Source of the DNA: a virus
Length of the DNA stretch: 44,874 nt
IMG/VR virus record: IMGVR_UViG_3300015360_000075
Span: 1-44,874 of that record
Reading direction: 5' to 3' (one strand)
The notes beneath the pieces are model-generated. The model had not been told where the DNA came from. It saw nothing but the letters and a program-made list of their open reading frames with translations, and did no database searches. Positions 1-9,262 of this stretch are shown in pieces. The translations under genes and the position numbers were made by a program. Numbering within the stretch: the first letter of the stretch is position 1; each line of letters starts with the position of its first letter.

Positions 1-402
1 CGTTCCCGGTCTTGCCGTTATCCCAGGACAGGTTGGTGGTCGGAAAGACCCCAGAACCAAACTCAACGAGACCCGTACCAGCCGGGTCCACGATGATATT
101 CCCGTCCGCATTCGTAGAAAAAAGAGTGTTGCCATCCAGACGCAAGTTATCAACGTTGACCTGCCCCGTTACGCCAAGAACCCCGGTGACAGTCTGCGCC
201 AGCGTCGTCATGGCTGACTGGACATCGACCACTGTGGTCGCCAACAGATTCAAGGCCCCCGAGGTCGACGACAACGTGTTGCCATCCACCCGGAGGTTGT
301 CGACGTTAAGCTGGGTACCAGTGATGACCCCCGCCTGAAGCGTCCCAGTGGTGCTCAGGTTCTCGTTGTCGAACGATATGGCCCCAGAGCTATCAGTGAT
401 GC
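1..402. repeat. Left copy of a 402-bp near-identical terminal repeat
   Basis: Bases 1-402 align without gaps to 44473-44874 with 17 substitutions by direct reading. The repeat lies inside the minus-strand tail-fibre gene. In the fibre reading frame five codons change the amino acid (N/D, L/F, V/L, T/N, A/S) and the other changes are silent, so the two copies look like natural variants kept under protein-level selection, not random read errors. The simplest reading is redundancy at the ends of a circular or circularly permuted genome assembled from a mixed population. A true diverged duplication inside the fibre gene is the alternative. Confidence 0.9.
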
Positions 403-1294
403 TCGCGTCGTTCAGAAGTAGGCTTCCGACCGTCACAGTGCCAGTCGTCGTTAGGTTCTCGTCTGCGAAGCTTATCGCGCCACTGGAATCCGTAATGGAC
501 CCCGCGTCAAGCGTAAGCGTAGAGGCACCCGTGGCAAGAAACGCCGTCCCCGTTATCTGACCAGCAGCCAGGGTACCCGTCGTCGACAGGTTCTCATCGC
601 CGAAGCTAATCGCCCCAGAGCTATCCGTGATTGACCCCGGCCCACATATAAGGGTGCCTACCTGGAGCTCATCGAACCAACCCTTCAGAAACCTGTTCGC
701 CGTAGTCCCCAGATTCACTGCCGAGTCAATCAGTGGCCTGACATGATCCCCGAACTGGACGAACCCGGTACCGGCTCCGACACCATCCCCACTGTTGGCA
801 TACAACGTGAGATGACTGTTAGCAGTAGCCCCACCGTAAAAATGCTGGCCAGCCAAATTACCAGTAAGCGCAACCCCAACGTCGCTGACGTCGTCGTAAC
901 CGTATCGGTATGCATAAACGTCCTGCGTCTTAAGTAAGAACTGCGACAGGATGTCTGGGACACCCCAATCCATGTCAGAGATCTTATACCACTTCGCCGC
1001 TACGTCACCCTCACGCTGCTGCCACTGGTATCCTGCTGCCTTCCCATCGCCATCATCGGTCACGACCCGATGGTCACCAATCGTATTACCTGCACCCGGT
1101 AACGCCGCCTGATTAGCGACTGGATCCTGAGTACGTGGGTACAAAGCCGTGAACAACCAATCGAGCGCACCTTGAAGCGTCGTCACACCAGGCAACGCAT
1201 CACTTGTGTACGTGAAGTCGTCAAGCGTGTGCTTATAGGGATGCTGCGCCGGATTGAATATCCGCGCACGATGGTTGTGCTCAAAGACGCTCAT
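1..1294 (-). CDS. Tail fibre protein 1, N-terminal part (runs off the left edge)
   Basis: Reading on the minus strand starts at ATG 1294-1292, with AAGGGGG about 5 bases upstream, and stays open to base 1 (431 codons). The first ~130 residues look like a fibre attachment region. It then repeats a motif of the form ITDSSGAISF..ENLSTTGT at about nt 636-580, 506-451 and 404-358, a pattern seen in beta-rich trimeric fibre shafts. On a circular genome it continues into 44472-43688, giving about 692 residues. It lies downstream of the capsid genes and upstream of a second fibre-like gene. The likely role is host recognition; the receptor is unknown. Confidence 0.8.
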   Translation of the reverse strand, partial: MSVFEHNHRARIFNPAQHPYKHTLDDFTYTSDALPGVTTLQGALDWLFTALYPRTQDPVANQAALPGAGNTIGDHRVVTDDGDGKAAGYQWQQREGDVAAKWYKISDMDWGVPDILSQFLLKTQDVYAYRYGYDDVSDVGVALTGNLAGQHFYGGATANSHLTLYANSGDGVGAGTGFVQFGDHVRPLIDSAVNLGTTANRFLKGWFDELQVGTLICGPGSITDSSGAISFGDENLSTTGTLAAGQITGTAFLATGASTLTLDAGSITDSSGAISFADENLTTTGTVTVGSLLLNDASITDSSGAISFDNENLSTTGTLQAGVITGTQLNVDNLRVDGNTLSSTSGALNLLATTVVDVQSAMTTLAQTVTGVLGVTGQVNVDNLRLDGNTLFSTNADGNIIVDPAGTGLVEFGSGVFPTTNLSWDNGKTGN

Positions 1295-1303
1295 CGAACC
1301 CCC

Positions 1304-1528
1304 TTACACATCCATGGTCGCAGAGACCCAGGTCGACGCCGTCTCTTTCATCTTAGTAACCCGCGTACTGACACCCGAGTACACGTACTGAGTACGCAAA
1401 CACGTCTGGCCATCGATCGCATCAGCAGCGGCCTCGTACACGTACTCCATACGACTAGACGCATCGTAGGTAATGTACGACTTGATAAGCCCATGCTTGC
1501 CCGTCTTAAGCAGATTCGTATCGGCCAT
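1304..1528 (-). CDS. Small conserved phage structural-region protein (74 aa)
   Basis: The ATG at 1528 has GGAG about 9 bases upstream and the stop is just before the fibre start. The product is short and ends in a MKETASTWVSATMDV-like tail. Similar small proteins starting MADTN.LKTGKHG occur between head and fibre genes of podoviruses, as far as I recall, but no function is known. Its position, ten bases upstream of the fibre start, suggests a virion or fibre-assembly role. No transmembrane segment or signal peptide is seen. Confidence 0.75.
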   Translation of the reverse strand: MADTNLLKTGKHGLIKSYITYDASSRMEYVYEAAADAIDGQTCLRTQYVYSGVSTRVTKMKETASTWVSATMDV

Positions 1529-1543
1529 AGCTTAAACTCCAAA

Positions 1544-1565
1544 GGGGAGGCCCGTAGACCTCCCC
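1544..1565 (-). terminator. Stem-loop between capsid and fibre genes (possible attenuator)
   Basis: Reading leftward, GGGGAGG (1565-1559) pairs perfectly with CCTCCCC (1550-1544) around an 8-base loop, followed by only TTT. The short T-run suggests a weak terminator or attenuator, or a protective 5' stem for the fibre message. It sits just upstream of the ribosome-binding site of the 74-aa gene. Confidence 0.5.
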
Positions 1566-1576
1566 CAAGTTTTCGA

Positions 1577-2113
1577 TCAGGAATCGCCGAAATACAGATA
1601 CTCGACCCACACGACCATCTTACCAGCCGTCAACGCCTCGACTGCAACAGTGAACGTCACGCTGACAGGAACCGTAGTCGTGAGCCACGACGAGGTGGTC
1701 TCGATCTTCGGTACACCCTCGACAGCAGCCCCCGCATCCCACGTCGTACCTGTTGAAATCGCCGCCGCACTAACGACATCATTCGCAGCCACAATGCTGA
1801 TAGCAATCGTTGCGGCATCCGACGAAGACGTAAACGTCGTCAACACTTTGTACCAAGCTCCCGTCACGAGAACTTTCGCCGGCAACACCAAGTTACACCC
1901 ATAAGCACCAATCGCTCGCTGAGCAACGACTGCCGTATCAAACACGCACTTCGCAAACCCCGTCTTAAAACCGTGATCCCGACTATTCTTTAGAGGTGGC
2001 TCCGCATTGTTCATGTTGACGATGTCATCTTGATTGAACGAGGCAAACCCAGTCCCAGCGCTTAACGCTGCAACGATAACCGCTACCAACAACATTTTAC
2101 AAATGTGCACCAT
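1577..2113 (-). CDS. Exported beta-rich protein of the head region with signal peptide (178 aa)
   Basis: The start chosen is ATG 2113, with GAAGGGA upstream (spacing about 8). Residues 1-24 form a classic signal peptide: a short basic start, a hydrophobic core (LLVAVIVAALSAG) and an A-x-A-type cleavage site near GFA. The mature part has two cysteines and a beta-rich, threonine-rich body ending in a LTAGKMVVWVEY segment of the kind seen in phage head decoration proteins. A signal peptide is unusual for a capsid-module protein. It could be a decoration protein, or a periplasmic protein made during infection. Function is not known. Confidence 0.7.
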   Translation of the reverse strand: MVHICKMLLVAVIVAALSAGTGFASFNQDDIVNMNNAEPPLKNSRDHGFKTGFAKCVFDTAVVAQRAIGAYGCNLVLPAKVLVTGAWYKVLTTFTSSSDAATIAISIVAANDVVSAAAISTGTTWDAGAAVEGVPKIETTSSWLTTTVPVSVTFTVAVEALTAGKMVVWVEYLYFGDS

Positions 2114-2141
2114 AGTTACATTCCCTTCAAAATTATTTGAT

Positions 2142-2564
2142 CTACGCAACTGCGCGAAGTACAGAATAGGCCAAAATATGATCCGTTGACGGATCGCCAC
2201 TCAACGTAACCGTGATGGTATTGGTAGTAAGCACCGCTGCGACAATGGCCCGTGGCGTCCCGCCAGCGGTCTGAACCGTTACGTGAACCACATCCGTCGC
2301 AGCAAGACCCGTGACCGTGATGACTTCCGTCGCATCACCGCCAAGCGTCGTGAAATTACCAGCGAACTTGACTACGTGACTCGGCGTCACACCCGCCGCC
2401 AACTTAGCGAGCGTAACGTTACCATTCAAAATCTTCGCCGTCGTCACAGCGTCATCAGCTACGCTGTCACCAGCCGAACCAATCAACGTACCTAGCTGCA
2501 CCTTCCGCGCAACCGAACCCGTCTTGCTATTCAGTAAAAACAACTCTTCTGCGGTCAACGCCAT
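2142..2564 (-). CDS. Probable head decoration or stabilising protein (140 aa)
   Basis: ATG at 2564 with AGGAG upstream (AGGAGAAGTGAT). The first 50 residues include a VTTAKILNGNVTLAKLAAGV stretch common in phage virion proteins; the remainder is a Val/Thr-rich beta domain. It lies directly after the major capsid gene and its terminator, the usual place for a decoration protein. Assignment rests on position and composition, not on a recognised named family. Confidence 0.65.
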   Translation of the reverse strand: MALTAEELFLLNSKTGSVARKVQLGTLIGSAGDSVADDAVTTAKILNGNVTLAKLAAGVTPSHVVKFAGNFTTLGGDATEVITVTGLAATDVVHVTVQTAGGTPRAIVAAVLTTNTITVTLSGDPSTDHILAYSVLRAVA

Positions 2565-2573
2565 ATCACTTCT

Positions 2574-2619
2574 CCTAAAAGAAGGGACTGCGGTTTACCC
2601 GTTACCGGAACACAGCCCC
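2574..2619 (-). terminator. Intrinsic terminator after the major capsid gene
   Basis: Reading leftward, the arm at 2619-2611 pairs with the arm at 2592-2584 (9 pairs, two G-U), followed by TTCTTTT (2583-2577). It begins 15 bases past the capsid gene stop. A partial terminator here would keep capsid message high relative to the downstream genes. Confidence 0.65.
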
Positions 2620-2634
2620 AATGTTGAGAAACTC

Positions 2635-3906
2635 TTAGTACGCTGGAATCGAGTACATGACTCCACACCGACATGGGGCATGAAGGATCAGCTCGCCGTA
2701 GAAGCGCACGTCAACGATGTAAACGAAGCCCGTCGTCGCACGCTTGACGTAGTAGCCGTTTCCGTTCGGGTCAATGTGACGCTCAAAAAACCCGTTCGAG
2801 TGAAGCTTGAACGCGCTCATGTCAAGGTAATACATCAAGTCATCGTCCATCTCCTGGACTGCGACGAGCTTGAGGTTGCCCTTCACGCTACCGATCGTGA
2901 CTTCGGTGTAGCCGTACACGGACGCCTTCGTCTCGACGTGGCGGTACCCACCGCTACCGGCTTCAAGAAGCTTGAACACCGAGCCAATGTGCTTCAGCGA
3001 CATGACGACGCGATCAGCGTGGCCCTTACCGAGCTTCAGAATCCGTGTCCAGCCATCGAAGATCGAGTCGAGGATATTGGACGCCGAAACGCTCGCACCC
3101 GAAATCGCGATCGACTGGAGGTACGGGTACGCCAACTTCGACTTACCAAACAAATTCGCAGAACCACCCTGCGCCGAAGGAAGAAGCTGACTGCGAAGCG
3201 ACGTAAACGCATTCGCCGCCGTCTCTGCGCCAGGAATGTAAACACGCGCATTCTGCGCCGTCGTCATGTTGTTAGCCGAAAAATCGACCACCGTAGCGCC
3301 ACCACGAGTCGTCACAAGTACAACTTCATTCGTGTTGACGTTGACCGTACTCACATAGCCTTCGAGCGCCGCAGAGTTGTCATCGTCAATGATGACCTTC
3401 TGCTTCAACTCGAACCGCTCGACCCGATCGACCACGATCAAGCCGGTGTTCGCCGTCGCATTGCTCGTCAACGTCGCAAAGTGCGCTCCGTTCAGAAGCA
3501 TGGTCGACACCATGTCCTTCATGCCATCGACGAAATCTTCGATCTGGTCAGGCAGAATGCGAAGAAAGGAATCCTTGTTGACGAGACCCTTCTTGCGAGC
3601 GCCTTCAGGAACGTGCTGATGAAGATCCTTCGAGTTGAATTTCAATGTCCCCCAAGTCTCTTTGTAATCCTCTACGACTCCTCTCACAAATTCATAATCG
3701 CTAATATCATTTTCGGCTGTGAGGCCACCTTGAGAAAACGAACTCCCGCGAGCTCCACGAAATGGAACTGGCAGCGAACCGCCTTTCCACTTCATGTTCT
3801 TCTCAACGTTCTTGATAAGCCAGTTGCGCTCAGTCAACTCTTCCATCAAGAGGTCGTATGCCAAATGCTCGTTCAGCATGTCGTCGAATAGGGCTAACGT
3901 CGCCAT
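2635..3906 (-). CDS. Major capsid protein (423 aa)
   Basis: It starts at ATG 3906, 24 bases after the scaffold gene, and stops at 2635. Length and order (portal, scaffold, coat) match the P22-like coat family (about 430 aa, HK97 fold). No long cleaved delta domain is apparent; the separate scaffold gene fits this. A Gly/Val/Thr-rich insertion at about residues 170-215 could form the insertion (I) domain. The C-terminal ~60 residues are rich in aromatic beta-strand residues. The family call comes from synteny and size; key residues are not diagnostic. Confidence 0.8.
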   Translation of the reverse strand: MATLALFDDMLNEHLAYDLLMEELTERNWLIKNVEKNMKWKGGSLPVPFRGARGSSFSQGGLTAENDISDYEFVRGVVEDYKETWGTLKFNSKDLHQHVPEGARKKGLVNKDSFLRILPDQIEDFVDGMKDMVSTMLLNGAHFATLTSNATANTGLIVVDRVERFELKQKVIIDDDNSAALEGYVSTVNVNTNEVVLVTTRGGATVVDFSANNMTTAQNARVYIPGAETAANAFTSLRSQLLPSAQGGSANLFGKSKLAYPYLQSIAISGASVSASNILDSIFDGWTRILKLGKGHADRVVMSLKHIGSVFKLLEAGSGGYRHVETKASVYGYTEVTIGSVKGNLKLVAVQEMDDDLMYYLDMSAFKLHSNGFFERHIDPNGNGYYVKRATTGFVYIVDVRFYGELILHAPCRCGVMYSIPAY

Positions 3907-3929
3907 AGTCTAATTTGCTTTCTGGGCTA

Positions 3930-5030
3930 TCAGCCCGAAGGTACGTTCTTGTCCACGTACTCACGCATTTCCTTGATGGTCTTGAACCGTCTACCCGTTG
4001 GCGAAACGTTACGACCTTTCCCAATATTGGGAATCGGCTTAACAGGATCTCGCTTAGCGGCAGACTGCCCACCCTTCTCGGACACTTCAGCCACACCTTG
4101 AGGCTGAGCTTGCGTGAATGTTTTTTTATGAAACTCGTAAACCTGTTTGACCGCTTCCATTGGAGCTAGATTCTCAGGCTTCCCACTCTGCTTGGTGCGC
4201 TCATAGTGGTAGTAACCCTGCTTCCTAACTTCTTCCTGGAACGAACCGAGACCATGGACCTTGTCGAACTGTGACTGGAAGCCAGACACATCGGGATGTC
4301 CCAGGGCCATGGTCATCTGCTGCTGATGAGCATTCATAAACTGAGCCGATGCATCTTCCTGAACACGCACCGCCTGCTGATGTTGATTGTATGCATCGTA
4401 CTGGGTCGCCCTAGTACGATTGAACTGATCCCACTGCTCAGGCGTTTCCTTTGCGTTCACGATCTCTTTGGCGCGATTGATGATCCAATCGTCCGTGATC
4501 CCAACCTCGGCGGCGAACAAATGCGGTTGCTTCTCGCGTAGGGTGAGAACTCTATTGATGTCGCTCCTAAAGAAATCAACTTCACCCTTGAATTGATCGC
4601 GCTGACTGACGACTTCCTGATGCTTCGGCTTCATTGCATCCAGACCATCTGCTTTCGACAGAAGATCTCGGAAGTAGTCTTCAGTAGCCTTGTCTTTTAC
4701 GAGCGTCTTAAGCTGATCTGGGAATTCTTTTTCCTGGTCATAGACCTTGTACTTCGTGTTCGGCTCATACGCAGGAGTCCCCTCCTTCGTGCCGGCATCG
4801 GTCTTAGCTGCGTCGTCAGCGGCTTCTTTCGACGCACCCTCGTCATCACTGTCACCGAACGCTTCTTCAGCCGTAAGCTTCTTACCGCCGTCGTCGTCTT
4901 CGGATACAGCTTTCCCGTCACCTTCGGATTCCTTCGATTCTTCCTTGTCGGGACTTTCAGTCTCGAACTCAGCGGAATCAAATTCCTCGTAGCCAATTTC
5001 GCCGTCAGTACCTTTTCCTTCGATCAACAT
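3930..5030 (-). CDS. Capsid scaffolding protein (366 aa)
   Basis: The start chosen is ATG 5030, with GGAG six bases upstream; an in-frame ATG at 5042 has a poorer site. The N-terminal ~90 residues are highly acidic (runs of D and E), the middle (about 110-260) is helical and glutamine-rich, and the C-terminal ~40 residues are basic (KPIPNIGKGRN region), as expected of a scaffold that binds coat through a basic tail. It sits between portal and coat. It would direct procapsid assembly and leave before maturation. Confidence 0.8.
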   Translation of the reverse strand: MLIEGKGTDGEIGYEEFDSAEFETESPDKEESKESEGDGKAVSEDDDGGKKLTAEEAFGDSDDEGASKEAADDAAKTDAGTKEGTPAYEPNTKYKVYDQEKEFPDQLKTLVKDKATEDYFRDLLSKADGLDAMKPKHQEVVSQRDQFKGEVDFFRSDINRVLTLREKQPHLFAAEVGITDDWIINRAKEIVNAKETPEQWDQFNRTRATQYDAYNQHQQAVRVQEDASAQFMNAHQQQMTMALGHPDVSGFQSQFDKVHGLGSFQEEVRKQGYYHYERTKQSGKPENLAPMEAVKQVYEFHKKTFTQAQPQGVAEVSEKGGQSAAKRDPVKPIPNIGKGRNVSPTGRRFKTIKEMREYVDKNVPSG

Positions 5031-5043
5031 AGAGATCTCCATT

Positions 5044-5063
5044 CGTGAACTGACCTGTTCACG
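5044..5063 (-). other. Short inverted repeat before the scaffold gene
   Basis: CGTGAAC (5044-5050) and GTTCACG (5057-5063) form a 7-bp stem with a 6-base loop in the 78-base gap between portal and scaffold genes. There is no T-run, so it is more likely an mRNA stability or processing stem than a terminator. Confidence 0.35.
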
Positions 5064-5108
5064 TTTGAGCGTTTCTCACGCCTGGCTTGGCGCTACACTT
5101 CCGCTCGA

Positions 5109-7214
5109 TTAAAAATTGCCACCACCCATCGCCGGATCCTGACCTGGACCTGGCGGTAGCTGTTGACGCTGCATATTGACTATTTCTGCGACCCTGGCTT
5201 GGGTCTGTAGATCAGATTGTTCAAGAGCCTGCTGAGTCGTACCCTGCTGCTCAAGTTTCTGCTGAAGCCACTGAAGCGACTCGGCGGGGAGCCTTAGCCG
5301 CTTCGACTTCTGAGGATCATTGGGATCGGTCACGTAGAAATCACAGCTCACGAGAAAGCCGCCGCTGGGAAGAAACCCATCTTTGGCGGCTTGAGCGGCA
5401 GCGACTTGTTGCGCCTTAATCTCGCGATGCTTCCCAATCTTCGCCTGATACATTTGCTGCACTTGAGGAGGCAGAGTATCGAAGTCCTTCTGCTTGACCC
5501 GGTGAATCAAACGCTTAATCACGTAGTCATGGCTCTCTTCCTCATCCGGCTCAACCCACTTGCCTCTATCAAGCGCCAGGATGTCAGAGCTCGCGTTGTC
5601 GTAATCGAGAGTCTCGTCATCAAAGAGCTGCTCCTTGTTGATGTACTCCATCGACCGAATCACGCGACCAAGATCTTTCGGCGCCATATTGGGACCAGCG
5701 AACTGAAGCAAATGATTCAAAGCTAACTGCTTACCGAACCGGCTCTCCAGATCCTCACTCTGAGGCTCTATCTTGATCTGGTAAGACAAATCATCGCTAT
5801 CGCGAAACTCCGCGATGTTGACGAATTCCTTCCTACCAATGATAGGAATCATCATCTCGTCTTTGTAAAACGCCTTGGCGTATCGCAACGACGCATCGCA
5901 AATCTCTGTTTCAAACTCTTGAAACTTATCCGTGTACAGAACGAACTGCTTCTTCTCCGCAGCACTGCGAAACAACATCGCATAGCTATCGACACCGTTG
6001 GCCATCTTCTCTTGACTGTCTTCGGCCACGTTCGTGATCGCGTACATCTCGCTGATCTGCCCAGCCATGTACCCGACATACTGCTCACCACTGCGACCAG
6101 CCATGATCTTAGGCTCTGATCCCGTGACCTGGATCGCCTTGACACCGTGTGTCGTTCCACCAGGCGACAAAGAGCTGCCGTTCATCAGAAGGACTTTGTC
6201 ATCCCCCAAAGAAATCTGATGCTCTGCGATCTTCGACGCCGAACGGTTGATCTCAGCCTGGTAAGGACGCAACTGCTTGATGATCGAATAGCTACGTGCC
6301 GACGTCGACGCCTCATCGAACCCGACGTAGATGATCGGGAACAACCCCAGAGGCAACTCCCCCTCGTGAAGAATCCCTGACTTCGTCGTGATCCAATAAT
6401 AACCTTTGGGGTAATCAGCGCACGGCCTGAAGTAGAACTCCATGACCATCACGAGGCCCTTACTGGCCCCGTAGCTACTCGACCCCGTGTCGAAGATCTT
6501 GTAGGTCTCCTCGGCACTCGCCGTGATCTTGGTGAGCTTCTCCTCGTCAGCGGCAAACTGCTTCTCAAGATCCTTCACAGGAAGCATCTTGCGGTAACAG
6601 ACCCAACGGGCCTCTTCCCACGACCTAGCTTCAGGATCCGTCAGAAGGTTAAAACCATGGATCCGCTCGTAAACGAGATCGCCCGTGAAGATGATCGAGT
6701 GAGACGGCGTACCGTCCTCTTCCATCTGCGGCAAGCCATCTTCACCAATGACGGCCTCGTACCCTAGAAGCTCACCCATGTTGGGATCGTAGAAAATCTT
6801 GCAGATCGCTTCACCGATCTCGGAGTAATCCTGCGCCCACTGACGACGGCGCTTCTTGAACTTGTGCCGATACTTGATGTCCTGCCATACAGAGTCGTGA
6901 ATCTCAGCCGACTTCTGATCGCTCAGCTCCGACTCGTTCTTCGGCCCAACGGCAACACCTGGCGCGAATGCCAGGATGTTGTTGACGTAGGTCTTGGTGA
7001 TTTTCTGGATGTGATTCTTGGTAAGACGAAGCTTCTGCGACTTACTGATGTTCTCTACCTGGCGTAGTTTCCGCCAGAACCGAGAATCTTTCCGGTTGTA
7101 GTGATTACCGGCGACGAGTAGCAGATTGGAGCGTTGCTCAGCGAACAATGACGTGTGATGGGTCTCGGCATCTTGGTACAGATGTACCAACTCACTGATA
7201 TCCATCTCCGTCAT
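5109..7214 (-). CDS. Portal protein, P22-like (701 aa)
   Basis: The start chosen is ATG 7214, with GAGGA five bases upstream; an in-frame ATG at 7244 adds ten residues and has no good site. Size is close to the P22 portal (725 aa). The N-terminal region has the typical NHYNRKDSRFW-type segment and the body is mixed alpha/beta. The C-terminal ~130 residues are long, helical and Gln-rich, as expected of the barrel in P22-type portals. It overlaps the end of the preceding 154-aa gene. It would form the dodecameric DNA channel at one capsid vertex, bound by terminase during packaging and then by the tail adaptor. Confidence 0.9.
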   Translation of the reverse strand: MTEMDISELVHLYQDAETHHTSLFAEQRSNLLLVAGNHYNRKDSRFWRKLRQVENISKSQKLRLTKNHIQKITKTYVNNILAFAPGVAVGPKNESELSDQKSAEIHDSVWQDIKYRHKFKKRRRQWAQDYSEIGEAICKIFYDPNMGELLGYEAVIGEDGLPQMEEDGTPSHSIIFTGDLVYERIHGFNLLTDPEARSWEEARWVCYRKMLPVKDLEKQFAADEEKLTKITASAEETYKIFDTGSSSYGASKGLVMVMEFYFRPCADYPKGYYWITTKSGILHEGELPLGLFPIIYVGFDEASTSARSYSIIKQLRPYQAEINRSASKIAEHQISLGDDKVLLMNGSSLSPGGTTHGVKAIQVTGSEPKIMAGRSGEQYVGYMAGQISEMYAITNVAEDSQEKMANGVDSYAMLFRSAAEKKQFVLYTDKFQEFETEICDASLRYAKAFYKDEMMIPIIGRKEFVNIAEFRDSDDLSYQIKIEPQSEDLESRFGKQLALNHLLQFAGPNMAPKDLGRVIRSMEYINKEQLFDDETLDYDNASSDILALDRGKWVEPDEEESHDYVIKRLIHRVKQKDFDTLPPQVQQMYQAKIGKHREIKAQQVAAAQAAKDGFLPSGGFLVSCDFYVTDPNDPQKSKRLRLPAESLQWLQQKLEQQGTTQQALEQSDLQTQARVAEIVNMQRQQLPPGPGQDPAMGGGNF

Positions 7215-7656
7215 CGGCATCCTCGCTTTGTATGAACTCTTCATACGCAGCGGGATCAGTGACTTTGAGATGCTCCAACTCTTCGGTCACCATGTCACTG
7301 GTTTCCTGGAGATGCTGCCTATCCTCAACACGGGAAGCACCCTCCAGGTTGGAGAGGGTGTCACCGCGCCCCGTCCGCTGCGATACTTCTGTTCTCGGTT
7401 CGTCAAGTGATTTGTTAAACACTAACTGCAAATCGCCGTACTGAAAAGACAAAACACCTTTTGCCGCACAGCACTCGATGATCCGTTTGATCCCTTCAGC
7501 ATCTAACCCAATGACCGCACTAACTGTTTTCACAGGCTCCTTTACAGCCAAGACCTCCGCTACGCGCTTTCTTGCCCAGTAAGACTTCATTCCCTTGCTG
7601 ACAGCCGCTGAAACACTGGGTTTCGTAGGCACTTTCTTGGCTTTCTTCTTAGTCAT
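7192..7656 (-). CDS. Hypothetical protein between terminase and portal (154 aa)
   Basis: ATG 7656 has an ideal GGAGG five bases upstream and overlaps the terminase stop by 8 bases; its end overlaps the portal start. The N-terminus is lysine-rich (TKKKAKKVPTK), followed by a compact region at about 20-90 that could be a winged-helix-like fold (DAEGIKRIIECCAAKGVLSF). The C-terminus is acidic (EDADDGDGY). A DNA-binding packaging accessory role is plausible from its place, but I do not recognise the family. Confidence 0.7.
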   Translation of the reverse strand: MTKKKAKKVPTKPSVSAAVSKGMKSYWARKRVAEVLAVKEPVKTVSAVIGLDAEGIKRIIECCAAKGVLSFQYGDLQLVFNKSLDEPRTEVSQRTGRGDTLSNLEGASRVEDRQHLQETSDMVTEELEHLKVTDPAAYEEFIQSEDADDGDGYQ

Positions 7657-9262
7657 CGTAACCTCCATCTGAATAATCGCCGTCGAGACCGTAATCGTAA
7701 GCCTCGTTAGCCAGGTCAAACTCTGCCTCTAACAAATCGATCCCATTGTTCTCGTTTCCGATGAGCCCCCGACGCTCCCTCTCCCGTTCACTCAGCTTGG
7801 AATTCGGATCCGCCTTGTCGGGAACCTTTTTATTGAGAATGGAAAAGTCCCACGGAATCTGAGTCACCGCGAAACGAAGGGCATCGATGAAATCATCCTT
7901 AGCCACTGGCTTGGGAGTCGAATTCTTCAGGTTCTCAAGCTCCGTCACCAGCTTCATCAACTCAGGCTCATCGTAGATCGCGAGCATGTCGTTCTTGAAC
8001 AACGTGTTCAAAAGCTGCTCCCCTGTCTCACGACCCTTCTCAGCCTTCTGAAAGGGGATCTTCCGCCGCGATGCCACGGTAAAGAAGTCACGACTCTGAT
8101 GATCGTAAAACTGAGCCACTGGCTTCATGTCAGCCTTGAGCTCTAGAAACTTGTTGAGAATGTCAGCAGCATCCGTTGTAACGCCATCGCCACGCCACCC
8201 CTTAAACACTCGCCCCACAGAAAAGTCAGGCTTCACGCCGACAAACACGATTGCTGCCGGGTGTGCCGTACCACCAGACCCAATATCGACCCCCGCGTAG
8301 ACGAACCACCCTTTGGGCAACTTGTGCGCCGGCTTCACATTCGTTGAACGAACGAACGACGCATACTTCCGATTCTGGTCAATAACGAACCGACCTTGAA
8401 CGCGACGAAGGACCTCGTTCTCGTCCTTACAGTTACGCTCGATCTCGTGAATCGCTTCTAGCGTCCACGGGCTCTTTGACCCGTCCATGTACGTCAGACA
8501 CTCGTACATACTGATCTGCTGCTTGAACGCCGTAGGGAACTTCTCGTGCTTCCCTTTTTCTTCCATCGTGGCCCGCCAGATCTCCTGACCGATCGTCGCC
8601 GTGAAGACGAGATGGAAGTACCCCATGATCGCTGGAGAGAAGCACCGCGCCTGAAGCTCCGACAACAACTCCTCTGGCAACTCCTCGTCGCAGAAGATCG
8701 CGTAGACAGACGCCGTCTGTAGCGCTGTCACGCCCTGTTCATAACTCTTAAAGTAAATCGTCACGCCACTATTGAAAGAGATCGATTCTACTTGACCATT
8801 CTTAAACGTTGGAGACCAACCATAGATCGGGTGCTCGTGATACGCCCCCTCCTTAATGATTTTATTCCATTCAACATTGCCAGCCTCATCCCTATCACCA
8901 GGACCAAGCGGCAACCATTCTTTGCACCACTTCTCTTTATACTCGTTATGACCGACACCACGATCGGGATAGAAGTACCACATTTGCGTTGGACGAGACG
9001 GCCACAGCTCAGGCCAAATCTCTACCGCTGTTGCCCAATGTATAGCCTTCCTTATCTGAGTAGAACTCTTGCTAATCTGATTAGCCGCGACCATGAAGTT
9101 GTATTTGTTCTTGCTCTGGAAGAAGTCCCACGCCCAACGATACCAAGGCATCCCATAGAGATGCCGTAACGACGCCTTTAATTGTGATTGCTGAAGCTGA
9201 AGCCTACGCTTCTCTTCGAGCAACTTCAGATGCTCTTCCTTCCTTTCCCGTTCCGATACCAA
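7649..9262 (-). CDS. terL: Terminase large subunit (537 aa)
   Basis: The ATPase and nuclease motor packages DNA into the procapsid. The Walker A-like loop is AANQISKSS (residues 59-67), the variant form found in this terminase group, with S where G is usual. Walker B is IFCDEE with D192/E193. The C-terminal RNase H-like nuclease has D326 (GVDIGSG), D387 (FYDHQS) and the DDFIDALRF motif (D456-D460). The start is TTG 9262, preceded by AAGGGGGC. It lies next to the small subunit and upstream of the portal, the standard order. Confidence 0.93.
   Translation of the reverse strand: MVSERERKEEHLKLLEEKRRLQLQQSQLKASLRHLYGMPWYRWAWDFFQSKNKYNFMVAANQISKSSTQIRKAIHWATAVEIWPELWPSRPTQMWYFYPDRGVGHNEYKEKWCKEWLPLGPGDRDEAGNVEWNKIIKEGAYHEHPIYGWSPTFKNGQVESISFNSGVTIYFKSYEQGVTALQTASVYAIFCDEELPEELLSELQARCFSPAIMGYFHLVFTATIGQEIWRATMEEKGKHEKFPTAFKQQISMYECLTYMDGSKSPWTLEAIHEIERNCKDENEVLRRVQGRFVIDQNRKYASFVRSTNVKPAHKLPKGWFVYAGVDIGSGGTAHPAAIVFVGVKPDFSVGRVFKGWRGDGVTTDAADILNKFLELKADMKPVAQFYDHQSRDFFTVASRRKIPFQKAEKGRETGEQLLNTLFKNDMLAIYDEPELMKLVTELENLKNSTPKPVAKDDFIDALRFAVTQIPWDFSILNKKVPDKADPNSKLSERERERRGLIGNENNGIDLLEAEFDLANEAYDYGLDGDYSDGGYDD

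Noticed and set aside
2524-3891. 455-residue plus-strand frame opposite the major capsid gene
   Set aside because: Arginine- and valine-rich mirror of the capsid frame; the minus-strand capsid protein has a ribosome site, normal composition and correct gene order.
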